Part shown: positions 53,568-62,158 of the stretch, piece after piece
How the letters are laid out: every line of letters begins with the position of its first letter
Position numbering within the stretch: position 1 is the stretch's first letter
Assembly (NCBI RefSeq): GCF_021655615.1
Contig: NZ_AP025245.1
Location: 930,001-994,000, forward strand
DNA length: 64,000 nucleotides
Origin: Acidianus sp. HS-5
GTDB taxonomy: Archaea; Thermoproteota; Thermoprotei_A; Sulfolobales; Sulfolobaceae
Direction of reading: 5' to 3'
Position numbers and translations under genes: made by a program
The notes under the pieces: model-generated
What the model was told of the DNA's origin: nothing
The model's input: only the letters and a program-made list of their open reading frames with translations
The model's database searches: none

Positions 53568-53924
53568 TTAGATATCATAAGGGCAAGAATAATCGTTTTT
53601 CTTTAACTTTTTCCTAGCTAGGCTGCATAATGGGCAAATGTTTACAACTTCGCCATCACTTGAGCTTATTAACTTTCTAACGACTGAGTTAACTAAATCC
53701 ATGAACTCATCATCTTCCTCGAGCTTCTTTTTCTCTTCTTCATTCCCTCTTTTGCCCTTTAAATAATAATTCACTTCTGCAGAGCTAACGCTCATTAAAG
53801 AAGCTATTTGTAATTGAGATAAACCTTGCGCATAAAGTCGTTCAACTATAATCGATTTTATTACTGGAATTATGTCCCTCACAGCTATTTCGCATGGTGC
53901 TATTACTTTTCTATTCAAACTCAA
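53568..53924 (-). CDS. Helix-turn-helix regulator with zinc-type Cys
   Basis: A 118-residue DNA-binding protein of the archaeal COG2522-type. Helix-turn-helix at ~32-55 (YAQGLSQLQIASLMSVSSAEVNYYL), preceded by APCEIAVRDIIPVIKSI. Cys at ~11 and the C-terminal ICPLCSLARKK with a last Cys (SCPYDI) may form a metal site. Related proteins fused to ThiD/ThiE act as thiamine-pathway repressors; this free form has no visible effector domain. Confidence 0.82.
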   Translation of the reverse strand: MSLNRKVIAPCEIAVRDIIPVIKSIIVERLYAQGLSQLQIASLMSVSSAEVNYYLKGKRGNEEEKKKLEEDDEFMDLVNSVVRKLISSSDGEVVNICPLCSLARKKLKKNDYSCPYDI

Positions 53925-53997
53925 TCTAAAGTATTTTTATCTTTAACGGTATTTAACGATTTCTATGTTTTTTACCATACAACGTTTCATATCTCTT

Positions 53998-54435
53998 TTA
54001 ATGCAAAATGAGGATACCAAAAACTTCATCAGAGGAGAAACTTAAAGTGAAGCCTAATTTTTTACCAATTTTTATCATTGGAATATTATCAGGCAAAGTA
54101 AAAAATTTAACTTTGCTTATTCCAAGTTTTTTAGCCTCACCTATGATGTTCTCTACAAGCATTGTTCCAATACCTCTTCTCCTATGCTCAGGCTTTACTA
54201 CTAAGGAAAATTCACCATCTTCATACAGCGAAATTTCGCCAACAATTTCGCCATCCATTATTGCTAACAAAGTCACTTTTGAGGACTTAGTTAAATTGAG
54301 TACCTCCTGCTCGCTGAGCTTTTTAAAAGAAAAAAATCTCATGTATAAATCATCTGGCGAGAGAGAATTGTAAAGGTTGTAAATTCCTTCTATGTCAGAC
54401 AAATTAGCTTTCCTTATTTGTACAGCATTTATCAT
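53998..54435 (-). CDS. GNAT-family N-acetyltransferase
   Basis: A 145-residue acetyltransferase. The acetyl-CoA loop is VKPEHRRRGIGTMLVENI (R-x2-G-x-G/A) and the fold's preceding strands are VGEISLYEDGEFSLVV. N-terminal VQIRKANLSDIEGIYNLYNSL is typical. Substrate is unknown; protein N-acetylation is done by a different family member in Sulfolobus. Monocistronic as far as can be seen, 30 bases after pyruvate kinase's end on the same strand is not shared promoter space. Confidence 0.87.
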   Translation of the reverse strand: MINAVQIRKANLSDIEGIYNLYNSLSPDDLYMRFFSFKKLSEQEVLNLTKSSKVTLLAIMDGEIVGEISLYEDGEFSLVVKPEHRRRGIGTMLVENIIGEAKKLGISKVKFFTLPDNIPMIKIGKKLGFTLSFSSDEVFGILILH

Positions 54436-54465
54436 ATTTATATTTTACAACTTATATTTAAAAAA

Positions 54466-55803
54466 CTAACATACTATCTGATGAAGCTTTATAAAATCAG
54501 TTCTACCTTCCTCTAACGTGGGGTCTCCTCCAGTTATAACTATGTTCTCATTGCACTTCACATATCTTTTTGAAATTTCCTCAGCATACGCTATTATATC
54601 GTTAAGGGAAACTAACTGCTTCTCTGTGAGGAAAGGATAAACTCCCCAGCATATCTTTAATTTTTTAATTAATTCCTTATTGGGAGATAATCCAATTATG
54701 GGAACTTTAGGCCTAAGCCTCGATATTCTTATAATTGAAGTTCCGCTCCTACTGTGAACTACTAAAAGTTTTGCCTTAGAAATTTCCGCAACATTGACTG
54801 AGGCAACAGCTATCGCATCATCTCCAGTAAGCGGCGGAGGCCTAACAGTTTTCACTCTTTTTTCCACTGCCAAAATTATATTATGAAGTGTCTTCACTGC
54901 ATCAACTGGATAATTACCTGCTGCTGTTTCATCACTTAACATTATTGCATCTACTCCTTCTGAAACTGAGTTAGAAATATCAATGACTTCAGCTCTGGTA
55001 GGTATAGGAGCATTAACCATTGATTCAAGGACTTGAGTAGCGAGTATAACAGGCTTTCCGTAAAGTTTTGAAAACCTTATTATCCTTTTTTGGGTAAAAG
55101 GAAGATTTTCTAAGCCTATCTCTACTCCTAGATCTCCTCTAGCAACCATTACTCCGTCTGCAGCCTTAATAATATCCTTAAGATTTTCAACAGCATTCTT
55201 CTTTTCAATCTTAGCTATTACCCACGCTTTATCTTTAGCAACACTTTTTACCTTTATTACATCGTCTTTACTTAAAACAAAGGACAAACCAATAAAATCT
55301 ACTCCTAAATCTAAAGCTTCTTCAAGTAGTTTCAAATCATTATCCGTAACTCCCGAAGGAATTTTAATATCTGGTATGTTAATCCCTTTTCTGGAAGTTA
55401 CTATACCTCCTTCAATAATTACTCCTTCAACTCTATCTTTCTCAACTTTTGTTACATTAATTTTTATGCTACCATCCGCTATTAATACATAAGAATTTTC
55501 TTTAACTCCAGAATAAAACAGAGGATCTTCTACGGGAATTCCTTCTTGAGGAGAGAAAACCACCTTATCTCCGGGCTTTAAAATAATTTTACCTTTTATT
55601 TCTCCTACTCTAATTTTAGGTCCAGGGAGATCTACTAAAATTGAAGAATTTGAGTATTCCTTTATTTTCTCAACATAATCTTTATGACTTTCTGTATTGC
55701 CATGAGCAAAATTTATTCTAAAAATATCAACGAATTGTGAAAGATCTTTTACCTTATCTATGCTTGAAGGACCTAATGTTGCAATAATCTTTGTTTTTCG
55801 CAT
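54466..55803 (-). CDS. pyk: Pyruvate kinase
   Basis: A 445-residue glycolytic enzyme converting phosphoenolpyruvate and ADP to pyruvate and ATP. Motifs: KIIATLGPSS (N-terminus), the FRINFAHGN site, VIAKIEKK with the active Lys (~200), VMVARGDLGVEI and MLSDETAAGNYP. C-terminal domain is compact and lacks the fructose-1,6-bisphosphate loop, as usual in archaea. Its ATG directly follows the stop of the repeat protein upstream. The glycogen locus nearby feeds this step. Confidence 0.96.
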   Translation of the reverse strand: MRKTKIIATLGPSSIDKVKDLSQFVDIFRINFAHGNTESHKDYVEKIKEYSNSSILVDLPGPKIRVGEIKGKIILKPGDKVVFSPQEGIPVEDPLFYSGVKENSYVLIADGSIKINVTKVEKDRVEGVIIEGGIVTSRKGINIPDIKIPSGVTDNDLKLLEEALDLGVDFIGLSFVLSKDDVIKVKSVAKDKAWVIAKIEKKNAVENLKDIIKAADGVMVARGDLGVEIGLENLPFTQKRIIRFSKLYGKPVILATQVLESMVNAPIPTRAEVIDISNSVSEGVDAIMLSDETAAGNYPVDAVKTLHNIILAVEKRVKTVRPPPLTGDDAIAVASVNVAEISKAKLLVVHSRSGTSIIRISRLRPKVPIIGLSPNKELIKKLKICWGVYPFLTEKQLVSLNDIIAYAEEISKRYVKCNENIVITGGDPTLEEGRTDFIKLHQIVC

Positions 55804-56310
55804 TTATGAATAACTTGTAGATACTTGGTTAATATTTTCGCATGCTTCTGGAATTCCATTATCACATGCTTTCTTCCTTAATTCTTGAGCTTTCTTAAAA
55901 TCGTGGAGCTTCTCGTAAGCTAAAGATAACTTATACAAGAATTCTCCGTTATTTCCTATATCATTCAAAACTTTATCTAATTGATCTTTCTTGCCTTTGC
56001 TCACTATAGAATTAATTGCTATATCAACGAATTCACTATATTTTCCAACTTTAGCATAGCAGGAAATTACTCTCTTCACATTACCACATACTGAAATATC
56101 AAAGATCTTACCTATAGAATCTAGAGCTTCAACTAAGTATTCACACTTTGCGGCATCAACTATATTACAAATAACCCAATTTGCTTGAGAAATATTATTT
56201 GATGAAACTGTTTTCTCGAGTAATTCTATACCTTGTTTTACATAACCATCTATTATTCGTTCCTTGGCTTCAGTCAAGGATTTTATTAATTCATGAGTAT
56301 CGGTTACCAT
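55804..56310 (-). CDS. Helical repeat (TPR/Sel1-like) protein next to pyruvate kinase
   Basis: A 168-residue all-helical protein with about four helix pairs, including GNNGEFLYKLSLAYEKLHDF and KKAQELRKKACDNGIPEACE, the last like a Sel1/TPR unit (A..L..KACD.G...AC). Five Cys are spread over it. It is immediately upstream of pyk, so it may be a partner or regulator of that enzyme. No definite family. Confidence 0.6.
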   Translation of the reverse strand: MVTDTHELIKSLTEAKERIIDGYVKQGIELLEKTVSSNNISQANWVICNIVDAAKCEYLVEALDSIGKIFDISVCGNVKRVISCYAKVGKYSEFVDIAINSIVSKGKKDQLDKVLNDIGNNGEFLYKLSLAYEKLHDFKKAQELRKKACDNGIPEACENINQVSTSYS

Positions 56311-56370
56311 TAAATAAGTATTGTAACCGAGACTTAAATATGTTTTAGTTTCGATTTACACTGGGACTAT

Positions 56371-57453
56371 TTAAAATTTAACATACCGTGAAATGTAGCC
56401 TAAATCTTTCAATTTGCCTAGGACTAAATCTGTAGTATATTTACCCATTGCAGGTGCATAACTCCAGCCCAGCCTACAAGCTCCAGTAGTAATTGTTACA
56501 TTACCTCTTTTTCCTATTATTGGAAAACCGTCTGGAGAACAAGGTCTAAAACCCATGTTCATCTCATAGATATATGAGATATCGATTATTTTGGAAGTCT
56601 TTTCCAAAACTAACTGTGCTCTGCTTGAATCATAAGAATTGTCAGCATCAAATCCCCCAGTTATTTTTATAAAATCATCAAAAGGCGAAATAGCTATTCC
56701 GTCATCTACTAAAACCATAGGCTTGTTATATTTAGGAGTTCCTTTAACTCTGTAACCGTACCCTTTAAATGCGGTAACTGGCAAGCTAGTAATAAACCTA
56801 GTAGTCCAAACGCCAGTAGCTAACACAATTTCATCAAAATCTTTCAATTCAGTCATATTTTGTACTTCCTTATTTACCATTTTAACTCCTTGGAGTTCAC
56901 TCCTCATTCTATCTATAAATTTCTCTGTAGAGATTCTTGAAAGTTCTGGGAAAAATATTGCTCCAGCGAATCCTTCAAAATCGACTTTCTCAAATCTTGG
57001 ATTAAATGGACTTTTCTTCTCATCTTCTAATCCTTTTTCTAGATCCTCTCCCCTTAAATAAACTTCATATAGCCCATCATCCTTATAATCAAAATCATTC
57101 CTTTCCTCAGCCATTGTCTTATATGTTTTCAAAGAAAATTCTGCCATTTCCTTCATTGTTTCCCATGCTTCTTCTGGAGGATTTTTATTTAAATTATAAA
57201 TCAACTCCTTTAGCCATAGCTTATTAACGTTTCTTATATATGTAGTACCCCTCATACTATATTTCAACATCTTCAAAATCATACTTACGGAGTTTATTTT
57301 ATCAAACCTGTAAGGCTCAATTAATCCTGCTGCATGGATAGAATAACTTCCTAAGTCAGCCTTCTCAAAAACTGTTACATCTACATCTTCCTTCTTTAAA
57401 AAATATGCTGTAAATAATCCTACTATTCCTCCGCCTATTATTGCAACTTTCAT
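56371..57453 (-). CDS. FAD-dependent amino acid oxidase-like protein (DAO family)
   Basis: A 360-residue FAD oxidoreductase. N-terminal FAD motif MKVAIIGGGIVGLFTAYFLKK; DFDEIVLATGVWT; C-terminal GFRPCSPDGFPIIGKRG, TTGACRLGWSYAPAMG. This is the D-amino acid oxidase / glycine oxidase / glycerol-3-phosphate dehydrogenase group. The substrate is not clear. Its start overlaps the end of the HEAT-like gene by four bases (ATGA), so it is the last gene of the long glycogen-side operon. Confidence 0.88.
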   Translation of the reverse strand: MKVAIIGGGIVGLFTAYFLKKEDVDVTVFEKADLGSYSIHAAGLIEPYRFDKINSVSMILKMLKYSMRGTTYIRNVNKLWLKELIYNLNKNPPEEAWETMKEMAEFSLKTYKTMAEERNDFDYKDDGLYEVYLRGEDLEKGLEDEKKSPFNPRFEKVDFEGFAGAIFFPELSRISTEKFIDRMRSELQGVKMVNKEVQNMTELKDFDEIVLATGVWTTRFITSLPVTAFKGYGYRVKGTPKYNKPMVLVDDGIAISPFDDFIKITGGFDADNSYDSSRAQLVLEKTSKIIDISYIYEMNMGFRPCSPDGFPIIGKRGNVTITTGACRLGWSYAPAMGKYTTDLVLGKLKDLGYISRYVKF

Positions 57454-58085
57454 TTCAATTCACTCAATATTTTTACTGCTATTTTCTTAATATTACTTTC
57501 TTTAGTTGAAAGTTCCTCTAAATATTTTATTTGGTTTAATATATTTTCTTTAGTTATAAAACCTTGTTTTATTAATTCCAAAGAATACTTCCAGGCGTAA
57601 ATCCTCACTGAAGGCTTCTTATGGTTTAAAAATTCATAATATCTCTCTTTATCGGAAGGTTGAATAATACCTACTACAACTAATTTAGGAAACAACTTCC
57701 ACGCTTTTTTCCTAATTGTTGGATAATAACTTCTTAATAGTCTCCAAAAAGCATACCTGGAAGAAATTATTATATCTCTTGGTACAAGTTCATATTTTAG
57801 GATATCCTCCACGTGTTCCCAGGCAGAGATCTTTATTTTATCTGAGTTAGCAACTAGAGTCCTTTCAATTCCTTCAATTGTAAGCATCTTATAAACTTCA
57901 AGGTGATTCCAAGCATCGTCTCTTACTCCTTGTAAAGGAAACCATAAAAGGGATCTAAAAAATCCCCTATTTTCAAGTAAGCTAGAATAATATCCTGACT
58001 TTACAGTATCTAATACTTCTCTCCATGCTTTTTGTCTAATCTCTTGATCAGGGTTTTTAAGATCTTTAAGCTTCAATTTATCCAC
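57450..58085 (-). CDS. HEAT-like repeat protein with R..AW motif
   Basis: A 211-residue helical protein built from five or six repeats of about 35 residues. The repeated core is [IV]R..AW: EIRQKAWREVLD, GVRDDAWNHLE, KIKISAWEHVED, TIRKKAWKLFPK, SVRIYAWKYSLEL. This is like HEAT repeats, but the invariant Trp is unusual. Such solenoids bind proteins. GTG start overlapping the stop of the ubiquitin-like gene by eight bases, and ATGA overlap with the FAD enzyme. Possibly an adaptor for the small protein. Confidence 0.75.
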   Translation of the reverse strand: MDKLKLKDLKNPDQEIRQKAWREVLDTVKSGYYSSLLENRGFFRSLLWFPLQGVRDDAWNHLEVYKMLTIEGIERTLVANSDKIKISAWEHVEDILKYELVPRDIIISSRYAFWRLLRSYYPTIRKKAWKLFPKLVVVGIIQPSDKERYYEFLNHKKPSVRIYAWKYSLELIKQGFITKENILNQIKYLEELSTKESNIKKIAVKILSELK

Positions 58086-58284
58086 CAGACGCAGTAAGTA
58101 TTACGGTTAATTTATCTCCGTCCTTAATCCTCTCGTCCTCTATAATCGGAGTTCCATCTCTAAGAACTACTGTACCTTGTACAGTATATCCCAAGTTCTT
58201 TAAAAGATCTCTAACCTTATAATGATCAGGAACCTCAAGAGATTTAGTAATATTCTCTCTTGCCAAGTTTACCTCAACTTTCAT
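58078..58284 (-). CDS. Ubiquitin-like small protein (MoaD/ThiS/SAMP-type) ending in Gly-Gly
   Basis: A 68-residue beta-grasp protein. MKVEVNLARENITKSLEV (strand hairpin), VRDLLKNLGYTVQGTVVLRD (helix and strand), KDGDKLTVILTASGG with the terminal diglycine needed for adenylation by an E1 enzyme. It could donate sulfur (molybdopterin, thiolated tRNA) or be conjugated to proteins as a SAMP/Urm1. The context is unusual: between a protein of the glycogen group and a HEAT-like solenoid, with an overlap to the latter. Confidence 0.87.
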   Translation of the reverse strand: MKVEVNLARENITKSLEVPDHYKVRDLLKNLGYTVQGTVVLRDGTPIIEDERIKDGDKLTVILTASGG

Positions 58285-58288
58285 AAGT

Positions 58289-59098
58289 TTAAGCTATATC
58301 TCTTAGCGTTTTTAAATTTTCCAAACAATATAGTAGTAGACTTACTTCATTCTCGTCTTTAGTATGAAAAGAAATTCCGTCTCCAATTATACAGTTCTCT
58401 GGCGTATCTAGCCTAAACCTTCCACAAATCCTTGTAAGAGAAGAAGATATATTCTTAATTTTACCTATTTCATCGTAGATAATTCCTTCACCTTCCTTAG
58501 TATTTATGTTTCCCTTATATTTCCCGTTAATTATTTGTAGAAGTGATATATATTTTGATACAATGCAAAAATACGGAATATCTATAATTCTGAATCTTAC
58601 TCCAAATAACTCAACAAATTTATCTTCAAACCTTACGTCTAATTCTTTACATTGCGTTAATTCTTTTTGCGTATATGTAGGCATTTTTAACTCGTTAGAT
58701 AAAGCATAAAACTCGTCAATTTCACCTACTACTTCGCCATTAACTCCTTGATACCTCATCAGATAATTAATATACTCATCATCACCTATTTTACCTTCTA
58801 AAAATTCTAAAGACTTCTTATTCAATTCATTATCCTTAATTTCAGTCTTTAATATAAGATAATTTCCGTAGCCAAAAGTAGGAATATATTGTAATAAATA
58901 CTTATCAAGAAAGAAATATTTTATACCTTTATTAATTGTATAAAACAATTTATTTAGAATATCTAAAGGGATCTTACTAACGTCTAAAGTCATTCCATCA
59001 GAATGAAAATACTCTTCATTACCTCTGATAATTTGAAAACTACCGTAATCGTAGAGTGTAATATCTTTATCTTTTATTCCTTGTTTGCATATGAGCAT
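58289..59098 (-). CDS. Uncharacterised protein downstream of glycogen synthase
   Basis: A 269-residue protein of unknown family. It is beta-rich at the start (ITLYDYGSFQIIRGNEEYF), has aromatic-rich stretches (FFLDKYLLQYIPTFGYGNYL) and a few Cys (LICKQ, LTQCKEL, YFCIV, TRICGRF, ENCIIGDG). No membrane span or signal peptide. The start overlaps the glycogen synthase stop by one base, so it should be made with it; a carbohydrate-related or regulatory role is likely but unproven. Confidence 0.65.
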   Translation of the reverse strand: MLICKQGIKDKDITLYDYGSFQIIRGNEEYFHSDGMTLDVSKIPLDILNKLFYTINKGIKYFFLDKYLLQYIPTFGYGNYLILKTEIKDNELNKKSLEFLEGKIGDDEYINYLMRYQGVNGEVVGEIDEFYALSNELKMPTYTQKELTQCKELDVRFEDKFVELFGVRFRIIDIPYFCIVSKYISLLQIINGKYKGNINTKEGEGIIYDEIGKIKNISSSLTRICGRFRLDTPENCIIGDGISFHTKDENEVSLLLYCLENLKTLRDIA

Positions 59099-60798
59099 TA
59101 CATATACGCCAAAGCTCTGTATTTTGCCATAAGTAAGCTTTTCTCATAACAATTAAGTACTGAACTTGCTATCTTATTCCACCTAAAGTTATCCTCAACT
59201 CTTTTAACAGAATTCTCTCTAACTACGGACCAAGTATGTACGTCGTCGGTCTTATAAATATAGCTCCTGTTAAGATAACTCCTATCTTCATTCTCGTCAG
59301 CTAAGGATAAGTGAACTGCGGTCTTAATTGCTGTAGCTAATGATGAGATACTTTCCGGCTCAACTAGGAATCCCGTTCCGTCCTTATTCCACCTTAAATC
59401 TAAAATTGACTCACTTAATCCGCCTACGGAATAAGCTATTACTGGAGTCCCCACGGCCATCGCTTCTATTGCATTAATACCAAAAGGCTCCCATCTTGAT
59501 GGAACTACAAACACTGAAGAAACGTAATGCATTACTTTATATATTTCGGGATTAATGTTGTGAGAAATTAAGAGTCTAACGTTATTTCTAATTTCCGCAG
59601 ATCTGTCTATTATATCTTGTAATAGACCGTAATCCCCTGCTGGTACTCCTAAAACTATCAGCCTTGCATTCCAAATTTCGCTAACAACGTCTTTAAAAGC
59701 TCTAAGGAGCAAGTCTATTCCTTTCTGGTAAACTATTCTCCCAGTAAAAAGGACTAAAGGACCGTCTTGAAGTTCTTCAGTAGACCAGTCATCTTTTATG
59801 CCTATTCTATACCTATTATTCCATAGCATATTTCCAGACGTATAATCCTCAGGAATTGCCTTTTGGATTGAAATTAGCTTATATGCTGACTTTCTAGCAA
59901 TTTTCCTATCTGCAGTGCCAAAGTACTTTATAGAAAGTGCGCTAGCCTCATTTAGTTTCCAATCTGTACCGTTGTAAGTAACGCAACTTTTGTTCTCCAT
60001 GAAGTTTCCTATAAAAGGAAAGACATCGTAATTAAGGTAATTCTTACTGACTGTAGCTATTATGTCAGACTCATAAGCTCCGAACCTTTCTATTTTGCCT
60101 TCACAGTAGTCCCACAAAACGCTAGTTTTATACGCTATATGCTTTGCAACCATCCAAATATAATGATAGTAATCCTCCAAGCCTCCCCAATCGGGAGACG
60201 CATAATGCCAGGGAGCTCCAACTTTATTTAGCAAATGAATTGTGTACATTAAAGGTACTATAACTCTCCTCTGTTCAAACATTAATTTTGCCTTTACTCC
60301 TGCTAAAACTGAATGCCAATCATTGACGTGAATTATAGAAGGTACATCGTCTAAGCCTATATTTTGAATCAAGCCTTCGACAGCCCTAGCTAAAAGTGCT
60401 GATTTTTCCATTGCGTAATCATATATTCCCCAAGAATCCATCAATCTGCCAGTGTCGTAATCTAAGCCCTTAGCTAGCATTATCTTCATTCCATCCAACT
60501 CTCCTATTTCAAATCCTAACTTGTATGGATAGTAAGCTCCGTTCATTCCTTTCCTAGCACCGTAAATTCCTATTCCAGAATCTCTAAGTTTCAGTAAACC
60601 CCTATAATAATCGTTCATATGCCTCCTGTGACTGGGCATTATTACAGTAACTTGCTTGCCCATCGAAGCTAATTCCTTACCTAAATTATATACTGCAGTA
60701 CCCAAGCCACCCATGCTAGCTATTTTAGATAATTCAAAGGTAATCAACCATATTTTTTCAACTTTATCTGGAATCCATAGAGATTCAATCCTTTTCAT
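59098..60798 (-). CDS. glgA: Glycogen synthase (GT5-type glycosyltransferase)
   Basis: A 566-residue GT-B enzyme. N-terminal sugar-acceptor lobe with LSKIASMGGLGTAVYNLGKEL (the KxGGL-like loop, Lys replaced), HVNDWHSVLAG; C-terminal nucleotide lobe with LFTGRIVYQKGIDLLLRAF and VPSRWEPFGINAIEAMAVGTPVIAYSVGGL (read in two parts), with the E-x7-E signature. It elongates alpha-1,4-glucan from ADP- or UDP-glucose. A four- to fourteen-base overlap with the GH57 gene upstream marks the operon. Confidence 0.93.
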   Translation of the reverse strand: MKRIESLWIPDKVEKIWLITFELSKIASMGGLGTAVYNLGKELASMGKQVTVIMPSHRRHMNDYYRGLLKLRDSGIGIYGARKGMNGAYYPYKLGFEIGELDGMKIMLAKGLDYDTGRLMDSWGIYDYAMEKSALLARAVEGLIQNIGLDDVPSIIHVNDWHSVLAGVKAKLMFEQRRVIVPLMYTIHLLNKVGAPWHYASPDWGGLEDYYHYIWMVAKHIAYKTSVLWDYCEGKIERFGAYESDIIATVSKNYLNYDVFPFIGNFMENKSCVTYNGTDWKLNEASALSIKYFGTADRKIARKSAYKLISIQKAIPEDYTSGNMLWNNRYRIGIKDDWSTEELQDGPLVLFTGRIVYQKGIDLLLRAFKDVVSEIWNARLIVLGVPAGDYGLLQDIIDRSAEIRNNVRLLISHNINPEIYKVMHYVSSVFVVPSRWEPFGINAIEAMAVGTPVIAYSVGGLSESILDLRWNKDGTGFLVEPESISSLATAIKTAVHLSLADENEDRSYLNRSYIYKTDDVHTWSVVRENSVKRVEDNFRWNKIASSVLNCYEKSLLMAKYRALAYM

Positions 60799-62125
60799 TT
60801 CCCAACCACTCCTTTAGATACTTTAAATGGTCTTTCAAACTCTCATCCCTTTTGATTATCTCTTCAAATTCCTTTTTATCCCATGCTACTGAACTTCTTC
60901 TTCCATTCTTAACGAAGAAGAAAGGCTCATTATTTACTCCAAGTTTATGAAGTTCCTCTCTAAGGAAAGTATTTATTGCATAAAATTCATTTATAAACGC
61001 ATCTATAGGAGTTGAATACGCATTAAAGTAATTGTGGACCTCCGCAGGCCCTCCTCCCCCTATAAATAAGTAATAATAATTATCACTAGTAGTAAAATAC
61101 TTCCAAGCTTTCAAGTAATCTCCCTCTAATTCCTTTGAAGGCATTTCACTTCTCCTTACTGCCTCATCATACGCCCATTGCATTATATTTCCTAACCAAC
61201 TACTTTCATCCTTATTTATGTCAGCCCATGATGAAGTACCTTGTATATCAATATCGTAATAAGAGTCATTTAATAATTCCCTTGGTAATGTAAACTTTAC
61301 ACCTCTTTTATTTAATTCCCTTGGTAACCATCTTAGGAAATCTAAAATTCCAGACTCAGGCCAATGGTGTTCTCCAAAGGTTTCGTAATCTACAAATATT
61401 GTAATTGCCTGCCCAGGAGAATCTTTAACCCAATTTGCAAATTTATCAGCAGTTAAAGGATATTGATCCCAATTTCTAGAAGAAAATCTAAATGCTATAT
61501 CATCACTTAACCTGTAATTTCTAAAGAAGATTGTAAGGCCATTTCTTTTATATACAAAATTAGGGCTTTTGCCCTTCAAAATACTATCTTTGCCTTCCAT
61601 CATTATTCCTTTGTAACCTGCTTCCTGAACCATGTCTAAAATTTGAGGATTAGTTAAAAGTTCCGTATTTTCAAAAACTTGTGGTTCCTGTTTAAAATAT
61701 TCCTTTATTATCTCCTTTTGCTCTTTAACTTGTTCCTTCCACTCAGTTTTATCTTCCCACAATGAGGTAACGGAATGATAATAGGTTTGACCTAAAAATT
61801 CTACTTTTTTTGTTGATGAAAGGACTTGAAAAAGTTCTAAAACATCCTTACCCCACTTTTCAGCCTGCTCTATAAACGTTCCTGAAAGGGAAAAGAAGAA
61901 CTTCACTTCCCTACCTTCATCTTCCGCGTTCTCAATTTCTTCTAAGATAATTTTAGTTGCAGGAATGTAGCACTTCCTTTTAACTCGCTCGAATATCTCC
62001 TTATTTGATTCCATATCAAAGAATCGCTCTATGGTATTCCCTTTAAATCTAGGATTCCAGAAGGCGTCTTTTCTAATTCTAAAAGGCTGATGAACCTCAA
62101 AGCCGAGTATTATTTTGTCTACCAT
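60785..62125 (-). CDS. GH57 alpha-amylase-type glycosidase
   Basis: A 446-residue GH57 protein. Conserved region one LGFEVHQPFRIR (HQP), the nucleophile Glu segment QVFENTELLTNPQI, and the acid Asp segment FVDYETFGEHHWPE with the following His pair. GH57 enzymes cut or transfer alpha-1,4 or alpha-1,6 glucan bonds; with glycogen synthase next to it this one may prime or trim glycogen. Divergent promoter shared with the nucleotidyltransferase gene (TATA-like GTGTATATAATA near 62140). Confidence 0.92.
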   Translation of the reverse strand: MVDKIILGFEVHQPFRIRKDAFWNPRFKGNTIERFFDMESNKEIFERVKRKCYIPATKIILEEIENAEDEGREVKFFFSLSGTFIEQAEKWGKDVLELFQVLSSTKKVEFLGQTYYHSVTSLWEDKTEWKEQVKEQKEIIKEYFKQEPQVFENTELLTNPQILDMVQEAGYKGIMMEGKDSILKGKSPNFVYKRNGLTIFFRNYRLSDDIAFRFSSRNWDQYPLTADKFANWVKDSPGQAITIFVDYETFGEHHWPESGILDFLRWLPRELNKRGVKFTLPRELLNDSYYDIDIQGTSSWADINKDESSWLGNIMQWAYDEAVRRSEMPSKELEGDYLKAWKYFTTSDNYYYLFIGGGGPAEVHNYFNAYSTPIDAFINEFYAINTFLREELHKLGVNNEPFFFVKNGRRSSVAWDKKEFEEIIKRDESLKDHLKYLKEWLGNEKD

Positions 62126-62158
62126 AAACTCTTATATGGTGTATATAATAAAAATTAT

